From: Methanoculleus marisnigri JR1
GTDB taxonomy: Archaea; Halobacteriota; Methanomicrobia; Methanomicrobiales; Methanoculleaceae
Assembly: GCF_000015825.1 (NCBI RefSeq)
Contig: NC_009051.1
Location: forward strand, 800,695-864,694
Reading direction: 5' to 3'
DNA length: 64,000 nucleotides
Notes under the pieces: model-generated
Seen by the model: the letters and a program-made list of their open reading frames with translations, nothing else
Database searches by the model: none
Told to the model about the DNA's origin: nothing
In this document: in pieces, positions 8,524 through 17,812 of the stretch
Layout of the letters: each line of letters starts with the position of its first letter
Numbering within the stretch: position 1 is the first letter of the stretch
Program-made: the position numbers and the translations under genes

Positions 8524-9066
8524 TCAGTAGATGAGCGCGGGAGTCTCCACCCGCTGGCAGATGCGCAGAACGATCGGGCTTACCGAGGCGTCGGTCGACT
8601 CCCCGTCGGCGTAGCGGCGGCAGAGCGCGACCATGTCGTGGTTCTTCGCCATCCGGACGACGTCGTCGCCCTTATGTCCGACAAACATCCGTGTCTGGGT
8701 CGAAAAGCCGTATTCTTCGAGTTTGGCTGCAGTCCGTTCGAGGAGTTTCCGGCCGTACTCTTCCTTCTTTTTCCGGAACTCCTCCGTCGATTCACGGTCG
8801 AGCGCCTGTTCCAGGAGTTCGATCACCTCGGTGTCGGTGATGTAGGCGAGCGAGATCGTGGCGTCGTAGGCGGAGAGCACGTCGATTGCTTCGTCGGTGA
8901 TGTCGTGAACGAAGAAGTCGAGCGGTACCAGGATCGACCTGATCTCGGGGACGAGCATCTCCTCGTCGGTCAGCAGGAACTCGCCGTAGTCCTTCAGGAC
9001 CGAGTCGTACCGCCTTCCGACGATATCTTTGAACTTTCGCTGGATCAAGGAAGAAGAGTATCCCAT
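8524..9066 (-). CDS. universal stress protein-like protein, divergent
   Basis: 180 residues. After a 40-residue N-terminal extension comes a UspA-like fold (RSILVPLDFFVHD...AIDVLSAYDATISLAYITD) with a charged helix and a C-terminal strand. It lacks the glycine-rich ATP signature, so it probably does not bind ATP like classical members. It is first in the operon: the nhaD-type gene starts 11 bases after its stop. Context suggests a stress-linked regulator of the transporter. Confidence 0.75.
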   Translation of the reverse strand: MGYSSSLIQRKFKDIVGRRYDSVLKDYGEFLLTDEEMLVPEIRSILVPLDFFVHDITDEAIDVLSAYDATISLAYITDTEVIELLEQALDRESTEEFRKKKEEYGRKLLERTAAKLEEYGFSTQTRMFVGHKGDDVVRMAKNHDMVALCRRYADGESTDASVSPIVLRICQRVETPALIY

Positions 9067-9203
9067 CGTGATCTAGGTTTCCCGGCACGCTCGTTTAATA
9101 CTTTTGTTTGCCTGGTTCCTGTCGAAAAGCCTGAAGACGCTCGCCCGGCGGGAGTTTTCGGCAGTGGGGATCGAATCTATGAGAGATGCACCGGGTTTTG
9201 TCG

Positions 9204-9743
9204 TCATCGCCCGCCTAATGACGCGAGCGCCTCCCTGCAGGCCGGACAGAGCATCTTTCTCTTTCTGTCCAGTTCGTCCAGGGTTCTCGGCCGGAACATG
9301 ACGCACTCGGAGTTTTCGCAGTGGTCGAGCCCGAGGAGATGCCCGAGTTCGTGCGCGCCCTCTTTTGCCGTCCGGTCGATGAGGTCGGTGTCGTCCGGCG
9401 TCCTGCCGTAGTAGTCGTTCCCGAGGCGGGCGGTCGAGACGACGGCGACGCCGCATGCCGGCCGTGCGAGGCCGAAGACGAAGTCGCATCCGTTGACGTA
9501 GAGGTCGCGGGAGGTGACGAGCAGCAGGGGGCCGTCGATATCGTACCTGCGCGTGAGGGTGTCCTGCAGGCGATCCAGGATCTTTTGAGCATCGTGCTGG
9601 TTGCGGTTCCGGTCGTAACCGTCGATGAGAAACGGGTATTCGACGAGTTCGGGTTCTTTCCCGAGGATCATCGCGATCATCCGGACGACCGGGAGCTCGA
9701 CACCTACCGGTGCCTGCGGGTCCCAAAGAATATTGATGCCCAT
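9204..9743 (-). CDS. amzA: archaemetzincin (zinc metalloprotease)
   Basis: A 179-residue protein with the diagnostic archaemetzincin motif: zinc-binding H131, E132, H135 and H141 in HELGHLLGLDH, immediately followed by C142, C147, C166 and C169, which form a second zinc site. Substrates in archaea are unknown. It is divergent from the UPF0146 gene with only 17 bases between the start codons, and its TATA box apparently lies inside that neighbour. Confidence 0.95.
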   Translation of the reverse strand: MGINILWDPQAPVGVELPVVRMIAMILGKEPELVEYPFLIDGYDRNRNQHDAQKILDRLQDTLTRRYDIDGPLLLVTSRDLYVNGCDFVFGLARPACGVAVVSTARLGNDYYGRTPDDTDLIDRTAKEGAHELGHLLGLDHCENSECVMFRPRTLDELDRKRKMLCPACREALASLGGR

Positions 9744-9777
9744 TACCTAATCTCTGGGTAATGTGTCGGTATAAACA
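9728..9777. promoter_or_regulatory. overlapping divergent promoters with an inverted repeat over both start codons
   Basis: CATTACC (9741-9747) and GGTAATG (9757-9763) form a 7-base inverted repeat containing the start codons of amzA and the UPF0146 gene. A TATA-like GAATATTG (about 9729-9736) is placed to start RNA at 9761, and GTTTATAC on the minus strand (about 9769-9776) is placed to start RNA near 9743. Both messages would be leaderless, with each promoter inside the other gene's coding sequence. Confidence 0.5.
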
Positions 9778-10168
9778 TATTGAACGGAGTATCGGGGAGT
9801 ATATCGCCGCTCGCTACCGGCGGGCCGTCGAGGTGGGCGTCGGCAACAATCCCGAGGCAGCAGGGCTTATAGCGGCCGCCGGCGCCCTGATGCTCTGCAC
9901 CGACATACGGCCGGGCATCCGGCACGACGGGCTTACCGTCGTGACCGACGACGTCTTCGAGCCGGATCTCCGGCTGTATGAGGGCGCGGACCTGATCTAC
10001 GCCGTGCGGCCCGGCGTGGAGATGGTTCCGCCGCTGATCGCGCTTGCCGACCGGATCGACAGCGACCTCCTGGTCTACCACCTGGGATGCGAGATCTACG
10101 GGGACGGCGGCGAGGTCGTGGACTGCGGCCCGGCCCTCCTCCACCGCTACCGCTGTCGCCGTCTTTAA
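9761..10168 (+). CDS. UPF0146 family protein
   Basis: 135 residues of a conserved archaeal family of unknown function. It resembles a minimal Rossmann/methyltransferase-like fold: [12 protein letters not shown] (residues 22-33) looks like a glycine-rich motif I, followed by CTDI, as in a nucleotide-binding acidic strand end. Length and start fit the family. It converges on rfcL, overlapping its 3' end by 4 bases. Function is not known; methyltransferase activity is only a fold-based guess. Confidence 0.85.
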
Positions 10169-11529
10169 AAGAGCGTCGCCTGGCCCGGGGATGGGTCCCG
10201 CCGGGATTCTCCGGTATCTGCGGGCGGGTCGTCGTCCCGGGACTTCTTGCCTTTCGTTGGCGCCTTCTCTTTGGCGGCGGCCTTCTTCGCCTTCTCCTTC
10301 TCCTCTTTCGCCACTTCTTTGACGACCTTCGTGGCCCGGGCCTTGTCGTGGATGAAGAGGTTCAGTTCGTCGGCGTCGAGGTCGAACTCGCGGACGTATG
10401 TTGCAGGGTCCCGCTCGACGAGGATGGTGATCGCGGTGAAGAAGTCTTCCCGGAGGGCATCCTGTGGTATGTGCGTCATCTCGCTGAGTTTCCGGGAGAG
10501 GCCCGCCCGGACTGCCTTCTGCTTCTTCGACGCCCCCATCTTCTGCCAGCGCGACGGCGGCATGATGCGGCCGTGGACGCCGTGCCCGCCGGCGGCGTCG
10601 GCGACGCCGAGGAGCATGACCGCGCTCGCGTAGCGCCAGAGGGTGTAATACTGCCGCCGGTAAGTCCGGCCGATGTACTCGTCCGCCCTCGCGAGGCAGG
10701 CGTAGCCTTCCGCCCGGGAGGCGAGGTCGGGCATGTGGTCGAGGTTCCCCTCGAGCCACTGTTCGATGGCATCGGGGGTATCCTCGACCTCCACCGCCAT
10801 GCGGAGCAGGTCGGCGTCTCTCTTCCCTTTGAAGGTCGCTCCGACGAGTTCGAAGATGGTCGAGCGCTCGTCCTTTGCGGAGGTGTGGACGTCGCCCGCC
10901 GCGAGGTGCTCCTTCCCGATCGCCGCGGCGTAGAGCATGTTCACCGCGGCCCGCATATCCCCGCCGGCGCGGTTCGCGATATCGTCGAGCGCGGCGGGAT
11001 CGCATGCCACGCCTTCCGCGGCGCAGATCTGGCGGAGGCGGGGGACGATCGAGCGGGCCTGGAGCGCCCGGAACTGCACCGGCTCCGTGACCGCCTTGAG
11101 TTCTCTCGTGAGGGAGTAGTAGTCGTTTGCAATCAGGATGATCGGCTGCTGCGCCGCCGCGATGATCTCCACGATCGCCTTCGCCCCGCCCCGGTCGGCC
11201 TGTCCGTGCAGGTTGTCGGCCTCATCCAGCAGGATGAGTTTGCGGCTCGCACCGGAGAGGCTGGCCGTCGTGGAGCCCGCGCCCGCTACCCGTTCGAGGG
11301 CCGCTTTCGTCCGCTGGTCGGAGGCGTTCAGTTCCACCACCTCCCAGTTCATGTCGTTCGCGAGGGCATACGCGCTCGAGGTCTTGCCGGTGCCGGGTTT
11401 TCCGTACAGGATGAGCGGTTTCTTCTGCCGTGACCAGTCCCGCGCCCACTCGTATATCAGCCTGACGGCGCCGGAGTTCCCCACGACATCCTGAAGATGC
11501 TGCGGCCTGTACTTCTCCACCCAGTCCAT
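10165..11529 (-). CDS. rfcL: replication factor C large subunit
   Basis: Clamp-loader large subunit that loads PCNA on DNA with the small RFC subunits. 454 residues: Walker A GKPGTGKT at 43-50, Walker B LLDEAD near 100-105, sensor region and an RFC C-terminal helical domain, then a lysine/glutamate-rich tail. The final QATLF is a PCNA-interacting (PIP-box-like) end, as usual in archaeal RfcL. The start ATG is supported by the conserved MDWVEKYRP beginning. The small subunit gene is not in this window. Confidence 0.96.
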
Positions 11530-11752
11530 ACCTGACTATTGGGTGCGGTGCATCAAAAATGCCACCCCGGTGCGGATGCAAGACGATCCGGAGGACGCGC
11601 CACAAGGGGGCCGTACCCGTCCCGGCCGAATGCCGGCCGGCAGTTCTCTTCCCGATCGGTTCCCGGAACGGAGTGCATAATACCGGTGAATCAAATACAT
11701 TATCTTTGATGAGGCAAAATACCATAAAGAAACCTGGAATGTTGGTGTTCTT

Positions 11753-12763
11753 GTGGTGAAGGATTGCTCCACCGATACGGTAGCACGGGCCGTCAGGGAA
11801 TACGAGGGCGTCACCCGGAAGAAGGAGATCGGGGATATGATCCGGTCTCTCCGGATAGAGAGCCCCGATGTTGTCGCTTCGTTCGGTGAGGATGCCGCGG
11901 TCATCCGGCATAACGCAGAGGACGCGTTGCTTCTTGCGGCGGACGGTATCTGGAGCAAGTTGATGGAGGCGGACCCGTTCTGGGCGGGGTACTGCGCCGT
12001 GCTCGTGAACGTTCACGATATCGCCGCCATGGGCGGAAGGCCGGTTGCGATGGTCGATATCCTCTCCGTCACGAGCGATCGGCTCCGCGACGAAGTGACC
12101 CGGGGCATGGTCGCGGCATCCGCACAGTTCGGCGTCCCGATCGTGGGCGGGCACCTGCATCCGAATACGCCCTACAGCGTCGTGGATGTGGCGATCCTCG
12201 GGACGGCCACGATGGACCAGATCATCTTCTCGAACACGGCAGAGGAGGGCGACGTGGTCGTCGCGGCGATAGACCTCGACGGCCGGGTGCACCCGTCGTG
12301 CTGCTTCAACTGGGACTCGGTCACGATGAAGTCGGCGGAAGCGGTGCGGGCCCAGATCCGGGTGATGGAGGATCTCGGCAAAGAGCACCTGGTGACGGCC
12401 GGGAAGGATATCAGCAACCCGGGCGTCATCGGGACGCTCGGGATGCTCCTCGAGGTGAGCGGGAAGGGCGCGGTGATCGACCTCGAGGCGATACCCCGGC
12501 CGGACCTCTCGGCGATCGACCTCTCCTTCGAGCAGTGGGTGCGCATGTACCCCGGCATGGGTTTCATCCTGACCGTCAAACCGGAGAACGTGGAGGAGGT
12601 CCGCCGCCGGTTTGCCGACGTCGGGATCACCGCCGCCGCTATCGGGGAGGTGAACGGGAGCCGGAGGCTCTCCGTCAGGTACCTGGGCCGGGAGACGCAG
12701 GTCTTCGATCTGGACCGGGAAGGGATCATGCGCTTCTTCCCCGAAGGAGGGGCATGCCGGTAA
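11753..12763 (+). CDS. putative methanogenesis marker protein 2 (AIR synthase-related)
   Basis: 336 residues of the AIR synthase/HypE/selenophosphate synthetase-like ATP-binding fold: FGEDAAVI near residue 44, an ADGIWSKL segment, VNVHDIAAMGGRP, and GKDISNPG in the C-terminal half. The family is found across methanogens and used as a methanogenesis marker; the reaction is unknown. It begins with tandem GTG codons (GTG at 11753 or 11756). A TATA-like ATACCATAAAG is about 25-35 bases upstream. It overlaps mtxX by 10 bases, so the two are coupled. Confidence 0.9.
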   Translation: MVKDCSTDTVARAVREYEGVTRKKEIGDMIRSLRIESPDVVASFGEDAAVIRHNAEDALLLAADGIWSKLMEADPFWAGYCAVLVNVHDIAAMGGRPVAMVDILSVTSDRLRDEVTRGMVAASAQFGVPIVGGHLHPNTPYSVVDVAILGTATMDQIIFSNTAEEGDVVVAAIDLDGRVHPSCCFNWDSVTMKSAEAVRAQIRVMEDLGKEHLVTAGKDISNPGVIGTLGMLLEVSGKGAVIDLEAIPRPDLSAIDLSFEQWVRMYPGMGFILTVKPENVEEVRRRFADVGITAAAIGEVNGSRRLSVRYLGRETQVFDLDREGIMRFFPEGGACR

Positions 12764-13515
12764 CGGTCGGGCTTGGTGCGGCGTCCCCAGATCCAAAGAT
12801 CCTCTCGACGGTCCGGGCGGTCGGCCGGGAGGTCGATATCATCCTTTTTTCCCCTCCGGGGACCGCCGGTTCGTTTGGTGATGCGGCTACGGTCGTCGAG
12901 GCCGTGGAGCCGGAGGTCGCGCTCATCGAGGCTCTCTACGCCGGCAGGATCGATGCCGCCGTCAGGGGCACTCTCCCCGCATCATCCACCCTGAAATACC
13001 TCAAGCAGACTGCGGGTGTCGAATGCCTCGAGCGGATCGCCCTCCTCGAGACCGCCGACGGCCGCCTCTTCCTCCTCGCCCCCGTCGGGGTCGACGAGGG
13101 CTGGACGGTCGAGGAAAAGGTGCGGTTCGTCAGAATAGGCAGGGATATCGCCCGGAGTTTCGGGCTCGCCGAGGGAGTGGCGATCCTCTCGGGAGGGCGG
13201 CTCGGGGATATCGGGCGGCATCCGTCCGTCGACCGGACGATGGCGGATGCCGAGCTCGTCGCACGCCTGACCGGTGCGGAGCACACCGAGATCCTGATCG
13301 AGGAGGCGGTGGGGAGGTACGGGATGGTCGTGGCGCCCGACGGGATATCCGGGAACCTGATCTTTCGCACGCTCGTCTTCCTCGGAGCCGGGGCGGGGCA
13401 TGGTGCTCCGGTGGTAAATATCGATAGAATTTTCGTGGATACGTCGCGCGCCTCTGCAGATTATACCAATGCAGTAATGCTTGCGAAATCTCTGGCGCAA
13501 TTAAAAAGTCCGTGA
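12754..13515 (+). CDS. mtxX: methanogenesis marker protein 4 / MtxX-type putative methyltransferase-associated protein
   Basis: 253 residues. It matches the MtxX family (methanogen marker 4), distantly like phosphotransacetylase-type folds; named for an association with methyltransferase genes, but the activity is not established. The ATG at 12754 lies inside the end of marker 2 and is preceded by GAAGGAGG, a strong ribosome binding site. The C-terminal part contains ISGNLIFRTLVFLGAG, typical of the family. Pairing with marker 2 suggests a shared role linked to methanogenesis. An oligo-T terminator follows. Confidence 0.85.
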   Translation: MPVTVGLGAASPDPKILSTVRAVGREVDIILFSPPGTAGSFGDAATVVEAVEPEVALIEALYAGRIDAAVRGTLPASSTLKYLKQTAGVECLERIALLETADGRLFLLAPVGVDEGWTVEEKVRFVRIGRDIARSFGLAEGVAILSGGRLGDIGRHPSVDRTMADAELVARLTGAEHTEILIEEAVGRYGMVVAPDGISGNLIFRTLVFLGAGAGHGAPVVNIDRIFVDTSRASADYTNAVMLAKSLAQLKSP

Positions 13516-13544
13516 TTTGTTATCTAATGGGGGGTTGGTGTCCA

Positions 13545-13558
13545 TTTTTTGGTTTTTT
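13545..13558 (+). terminator. double oligo-T terminator after mtxX
   Basis: Two T6 runs (13545-13550 and 13553-13558) about 30 bases after the mtxX stop, before the histone promoter. Confidence 0.7.
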
Positions 13559-13650
13559 CAATCGGCACCGTTCCCTGCCGGTTATCGGGGTGCCCTGTCC
13601 AGACATACCCTCAATGGTGAAGATAAACGCAGATTTCCGAGATTATCCCG

Positions 13651-13692
13651 AAACGTTTAAATATTAACTAATACACCTCTTTTTAGAGGTGG
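13651..13692 (+). promoter_or_regulatory. histone gene promoter and ribosome binding site
   Basis: A BRE/TATA element (CGAAACGTTTAAATATT, TATA core about 13656-13663) is followed some 25 bases later by the likely transcription start, and GAGGTGG (13686-13692) lies 9 bases before the histone ATG. A strong promoter plus strong ribosome binding site fits an abundant chromatin protein. Confidence 0.75.
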
Positions 13693-13701
13693 AATGAGAT
13701 T

Positions 13702-13908
13702 ATGGCAGATCTACCTATTGCTGCGGTTGTACGTATCGCAAAAAAGAATGGTGCTGAGAGAGTGGGCAGCGACGCTGCTGCCGCACTGGTTACCAAGGCT
13801 GAGGCGTACATCGCCGAGCTGACCAAGGAAGCCAACAGGCTTGCCCAGCACGCGGGACGCAAGACGATCAAGGCGGAAGACGTCGACCTCGCGGTTAAAT
13901 CCGCGTAA
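13702..13908 (+). CDS. archaeal histone (HMf family)
   Basis: A 68-residue minimal histone fold of three helices: ADLPIAAVVRIAKKNGAERV, the central long helix around AAALVTKAEAYIAELTKEAN, and HAGRKTIKAEDVDLAVKSA. It has no tails. It dimerises and wraps DNA. The KTIKAEDV loop and the preceding GRK basic residues contact DNA in characterised homologues. It is a monocistronic gene with a strong promoter and Shine-Dalgarno sequence. Confidence 0.97.
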   Translation: MADLPIAAVVRIAKKNGAERVGSDAAAALVTKAEAYIAELTKEANRLAQHAGRKTIKAEDVDLAVKSA

Positions 13909-14294
13909 ATCGACCTCTCTTTCCTTCTCTTTACCGGGGTCCGTTTGGGCCCCATTTCAAATCTCTCCCAGACCCGGACGTTCTTTGTGGTTCCTGTCGT
14001 CGACGGTATCGTAGCCCTCGCTCCGGGGTTCGTGTCCGGCGGGTGAGTGCCGCGTGCGGCGACTGCCGGGATACCGTGAAGCGCGAGCGGAAGCGAACGT
14101 GAGCGTCGCCTGCCCGGCCTGCAGGTGGGTATCCGGGCAGGTGATGGGTGTCAGACGCTTCTATCTTCGATTTCAGCCCGGTTATGCGTCGGTAAGGTGG
14201 AATCGGGCATCCGTCGCAGAACGCAGGTCTTAGGAGCCGATACGTCGTTGTTGGGGTGAGGCTTCTCCCGGAGAAACCGGACGGGACCCCGGTC
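13909..14294. other. intergenic region without recognised gene
   Basis: About 390 bases between the histone gene and hisB. A 121-codon minus-strand open frame has low-complexity composition and no recognisable domain, so it is not called. I see no tRNA, no clear promoter and no strong repeat beyond short GC-rich inverted segments. Confidence 0.5.
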
Positions 14295-14302
14295 AAAAAA
14301 AA
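14295..14302 (-). terminator. oligo-T terminator of the his genes
   Basis: Eight A residues on the plus strand (T8 on the transcribed sense) 19 bases beyond the hisB stop codon. Confidence 0.65.
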
Positions 14303-14320
14303 GTTATCCTGCTCCCGGGC

Positions 14321-14902
14321 TCACAGCGAGCCTTTGGTGCTCGGCACGTCGCCTATCGCAGGATCGATTGCCACGGCGGCCCGGAGCGCCCGGGCGAACG
14401 CCTTGAACGCCGCCTCGCAGATGTGGTGGTCGTTCCTGCCCGTGACCGTGATGTGGGCGGTGATCCCGGCATGGCTGCAGAGGCTGTGGAAGAAGTGCTC
14501 GATGAGGTCGCCGGGGATGCCGCCCGGGCCCACCGGCGAGAAGTCGCCCTCGAAGACGAGGTAGCCCCGGCCGCCTACGTCGAGCGCCACCCGGGCGAGC
14601 GCCTCGTCCATCGGGACGGCGGCGTCCGCGAACCGGGTGATCCCTCTCCCGTCGCCGACCGACTCGGCGAGAGCCGTCCCGAGGACGATCCCGATATCCT
14701 CGATGGTGTGGTGGGGATCCACGGCAAGGTCGCCGGTCGCGCGGACGGAAAGATCGATCCGCCCGTGCCGGGCAAACGACGCGAGCATGTGGTCGAAGAA
14801 CGGTATCCCGGTCTCGATGGTTCCGGCCCCCGTCCCGTCGAGGTCGAGGGAGAGGGTGATATCGGTCTCCCGTGTCGCGCGGTGGACCTCACTCGTTCGC
14901 AT
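14321..14902 (-). CDS. hisB: imidazoleglycerol-phosphate dehydratase
   Basis: Histidine pathway step from imidazoleglycerol phosphate to imidazoleacetol phosphate. 193 residues, the usual length of the monofunctional enzyme. The manganese-binding motifs are present: FFDHML near residue 40, [10 protein letters not shown] near residue 66, and [15 protein letters not shown] near the C terminus. The chosen ATG overlaps the end of hisA by 14 bases and fits the conserved beginning ([14 protein letters not shown]); upstream codons in the frame are hisA in another frame. Confidence 0.96.
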
Positions 14903-15608
14903 GCGCCGCCTCCATGGCCTCCGGGAGCCGCACCTTCCCGGCGTAGAGGGCGGACCCGAGGACCGCCCCCGCCGCTCCGGCATCCCGGAGCGCCGCGACG
15001 TCCCCGGGGCTCGATATCCCGCCCGAGACGACGACCGGGACCTTCACTCTCGCGAGGAGTTCCGTCACGGGTTCGATGGCGATCCCCTGCTGGAGCCCCT
15101 CCACGTCCACATTCGTATAGAGGAGCGATCCCGCGCCGAGGCTCTCGAACCGCTCCGCCCAGGATAGGTAACTGCCTGCCGGGCGCTCCCAGCCCTCGAT
15201 CATCACCTCGCCGGCCCGGGCGTCGATGCCCGCCATCACCCGCTCGCCGCCGAACTCTTCGGCAAGCGTTCGGATCATCTCCGGCTCCCGGACGGCCTGG
15301 GTCGAGACGATCACCCGGTCGACGCCGGCGTCAAGCCACCCCGCGGCATCCTCCACGCTCCTGATACCGCCCCCGAGTTCGGTGAACGTCTCCGTCTCGC
15401 GGGTGAAAGCCCGGATCAGGTCGGCGTTTTTGCGCGCGCGGCCGAACGCCCCGTCCAGGTTGACGACGTGAAGGCCGTCGGCTCCCTCGTCAAGCCACCG
15501 GTGCGCCCAGGCGGCCGGATCGCCGTAGACCGTCGCCGCCTCAGGCCGCCCCTGCACGAGCTGCACGCATCGCCCGTCCAGGATATCAACTGCAGGATAG
15601 ATCTCCAT
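14889..15608 (-). CDS. hisA: ProFAR isomerase (phosphoribosylformimino-AICAR-P isomerase)
   Basis: A 239-residue (beta/alpha)8 barrel of the histidine pathway. The two catalytic aspartates are visible: the first in [14 protein letters not shown] (residue 8) and the second in the [10 protein letters not shown] half. Phosphate-binding glycines occur in [11 protein letters not shown] and [10 protein letters not shown]. It lies 4 bases after hisG and overlaps hisB, so the three are one operon. Confidence 0.96.
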
Positions 15609-15612
15609 GCTC

Positions 15613-16515
15613 TCAGCGTATGATCCGTTCGATGGGCATGACTAATATGTCTTTTGCGCCGGCCCGCTTTAACTGGTTGATTAACTGGTAGACCCGCTCC
15701 TCTTTCACGACGGCGTGAACGGCGACCAGATTCTCGTCGGAAGCCACGTCCATCACCGTCGGCCCGGAGAGGCCGGGCAGCACCTCCCGCACGTCCGCAA
15801 GAGCGTTCCGCTGGACGTTCATCATCAGGTAGCACTGCCCCTTCGCCCGGATGACGCTTTCGAGGGCGAGGATGATCTCGTCGATCTTTTCGCGCTTGGC
15901 CGTCAGCGAGGCGGGGTTCGCCACCAGGACGGTCGTGGACGCAAGCACCTCGTCGACGACGCGGAGGTGGTTCGTCCGCAGCGTCGTCCCCGAGGAGGAG
16001 AGGTCGACGATGGCGTCGGCGATCCCGAGGTGCGGCGTCGCCTCGCATGCTCCGCCCACGGTCACGATCGTGACGGCGACCCCGTGCCCGGCAAAGAACG
16101 CGCGGGTGATCGCCGGGAACTCGGTCGCCACCTTTGCACCTGCAAGGTCGGCGACGGTCTCGATGTCGGACTCCTCCGGCACGGCGACGACGAGCGTGGC
16201 CTTTCCGGTCTGCAGGTCGAGAACCTGTTCGACCGCGGAACCCCGCTCCATGACCATATCCTTCCCGGTGATCCCGAGATCGGCAACGCCGCTCGCCACG
16301 TACTCCGGTATGTCGATCGGGCGGGCGAAGAGGATCTCCACGTTCGGGTCGCGGGTCCGGGTGATGAGTCTGCGCTCGCTGCCGCCTTCGGCCAGGTGGA
16401 GGCCGCTCTTCTCGATCAACTCGTTGATGGGCCCGGAGATCCTCCCTTTGTTCGGGATGGCGAGACGAACGAGTCCGGGTCCGGGCACGGGGTGCCGGGG
16501 TGACGGTTTACTCAT
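15613..16515 (-). CDS. hisG: ATP phosphoribosyltransferase, long form
   Basis: First step of histidine synthesis (ATP + PRPP). At 300 residues this is the long, hexameric HisG form with its own C-terminal regulatory domain, so no HisZ partner is needed. The catalytic half shows [19 protein letters not shown] and [14 protein letters not shown] (the PRPP-binding loop). The last 75 residues (from LPGLSGPTV) form the histidine-binding ACT-like domain. The gene starts 34 bases after the mat stop and may be cotranscribed with it. Confidence 0.96.
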
Positions 16516-16549
16516 GGGTTAGAACAACTCCGAAAATATTGAGAGAGGG

Positions 16550-17752
16550 TTAGAAGGTAGAGAGTTCTCCCCTGATAACCTTCTCGGTGATGGTGGGGGT
16601 CTTCTCCAGCCATTCGTCGATGATCGCCTCGATATCGGGCTTGACGGAGCTGATGTCGACGCCCGGTTTCGTGAGGATCTGGGCGCTCGCCACGTGCGGC
16701 TGGTCGATCGGGTAGCCGATCTGGGAGAGCATACGGACGTACATCTCCTCAATGCCGTCGACCTTCGCGACGCAGTCCTGCGCTACCTGGGTCGCGAGGA
16801 GGTTGTAGATCTTGCCGATGTGGTTGATCGGGTTCTTGCCGCTCGTCGCTTCCATGCTCATCGGGCGGTTCGGGGTGATCAGCCCGTTCGCACGGTTGCC
16901 TCTGCCGACCGAGCCGTCGTCGCCCATCTCGGCGGAGGTGCCCGAGACCGTCAGGAAGACGCTGCCGCCCTCGAGGTCGTCGGCGGTGTTGACGGCGACG
17001 TTGACCGATCGTTTGGTGAACTGTTTTGCGACCGCCGCGATCTGCTCCGTCAGGAAGTTCTTCTGCTCGATGTATTCGGCGATGCCCGAGCAGTAGCGGT
17101 CCACGAACGCCATCGCGATGGTCAGGGTGATGGCATCGCCGTCACGCAGGCACATGATCTTGCAGTCCTGGCCGATGACGGGGTACTTCGGGCGGAGCGT
17201 ACCGTCGATGAACGCGGAAACGCCCCTGACAATGCTCTCCGCCTCGCTGAACGGTGCGTGCCCGACGCCGAACGAGGTGTCGTTCGCCCGCGGGACCATT
17301 CCTTCGCAGGACCGGAAGACGTCCTGCAGGTCGGTCGACCCCTTGCCCATCCGGCAGTCGACGATGATGTCGCGGTCCATGTTGATGGCGGGGAGGATCG
17401 ACTTGATGTAGTCCCGTGCCGCCTCGACGGCGATCGCGTCTGCGGGGATGTTTATGCCGTTGAATGTCTTCGTGGCCCGTCCCGATATGAGGAAGTAGAT
17501 CGGCTTTGTGATCGTGCCGCCGCCGAACTTCGGGAGCGATTCGCCCGCAACGACCTCCCCCTGGTCGGTGTTGTGGTGCAGGACGCTGCCGCACTCTTCC
17601 AGGTACGACCTGCTGAGTGCCCTGCTGATCGACTCCGCGATGCCGTCTGCGAGACTGTCCGGGTGCCCGAGGCACTTGCGCTCCACCAGTTCTATCCGCT
17701 GCTTCTCGATCGGGATCTGGTCAAGCCCTTCTACGCTGATGTTCCTGGTCAT
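16550..17752 (-). CDS. mat: archaeal S-adenosylmethionine synthetase
   Basis: Makes S-adenosylmethionine from ATP and methionine. The archaeal family is quite unlike bacterial MetK. The 400-residue length is typical, with conserved [17 protein letters not shown] near the N terminus, HNTDQGEV, and the [11 protein letters not shown] segment. The ATG at 17752 follows GGTGGA at good spacing; the earlier in-frame ATG at 17797 would put the TATA box inside the gene and is not favoured. It has its own promoter downstream of dacZ. It supplies the methyl donor for the many methyltransferases and radical-SAM enzymes here. Confidence 0.96.
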   Translation of the reverse strand: MTRNISVEGLDQIPIEKQRIELVERKCLGHPDSLADGIAESISRALSRSYLEECGSVLHHNTDQGEVVAGESLPKFGGGTITKPIYFLISGRATKTFNGINIPADAIAVEAARDYIKSILPAINMDRDIIVDCRMGKGSTDLQDVFRSCEGMVPRANDTSFGVGHAPFSEAESIVRGVSAFIDGTLRPKYPVIGQDCKIMCLRDGDAITLTIAMAFVDRYCSGIAEYIEQKNFLTEQIAAVAKQFTKRSVNVAVNTADDLEGGSVFLTVSGTSAEMGDDGSVGRGNRANGLITPNRPMSMEATSGKNPINHIGKIYNLLATQVAQDCVAKVDGIEEMYVRMLSQIGYPIDQPHVASAQILTKPGVDISSVKPDIEAIIDEWLEKTPTITEKVIRGELSTF

Positions 17753-17797
17753 CAAATCCACCGTAGTTCTAAAGTGTGATAAGAGAAATGATTGCAA

Positions 17798-17806
17798 TTC
17801 ATATAA
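17798..17806 (-). promoter_or_regulatory. TATA box for mat
   Basis: GTTATATG on the minus strand, about 50 bases upstream of the mat ATG, in the 60-base gap after dacZ; RNA would start about 20 bases before the start codon. Confidence 0.5.
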
Positions 17807-17812
17807 CCATTT

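Noticed and set aside
13931-14296. 121-codon minus-strand open frame after the histone gene
   Set aside because: Low-complexity composition, no domain, no ribosome binding site and no neighbour to justify it.
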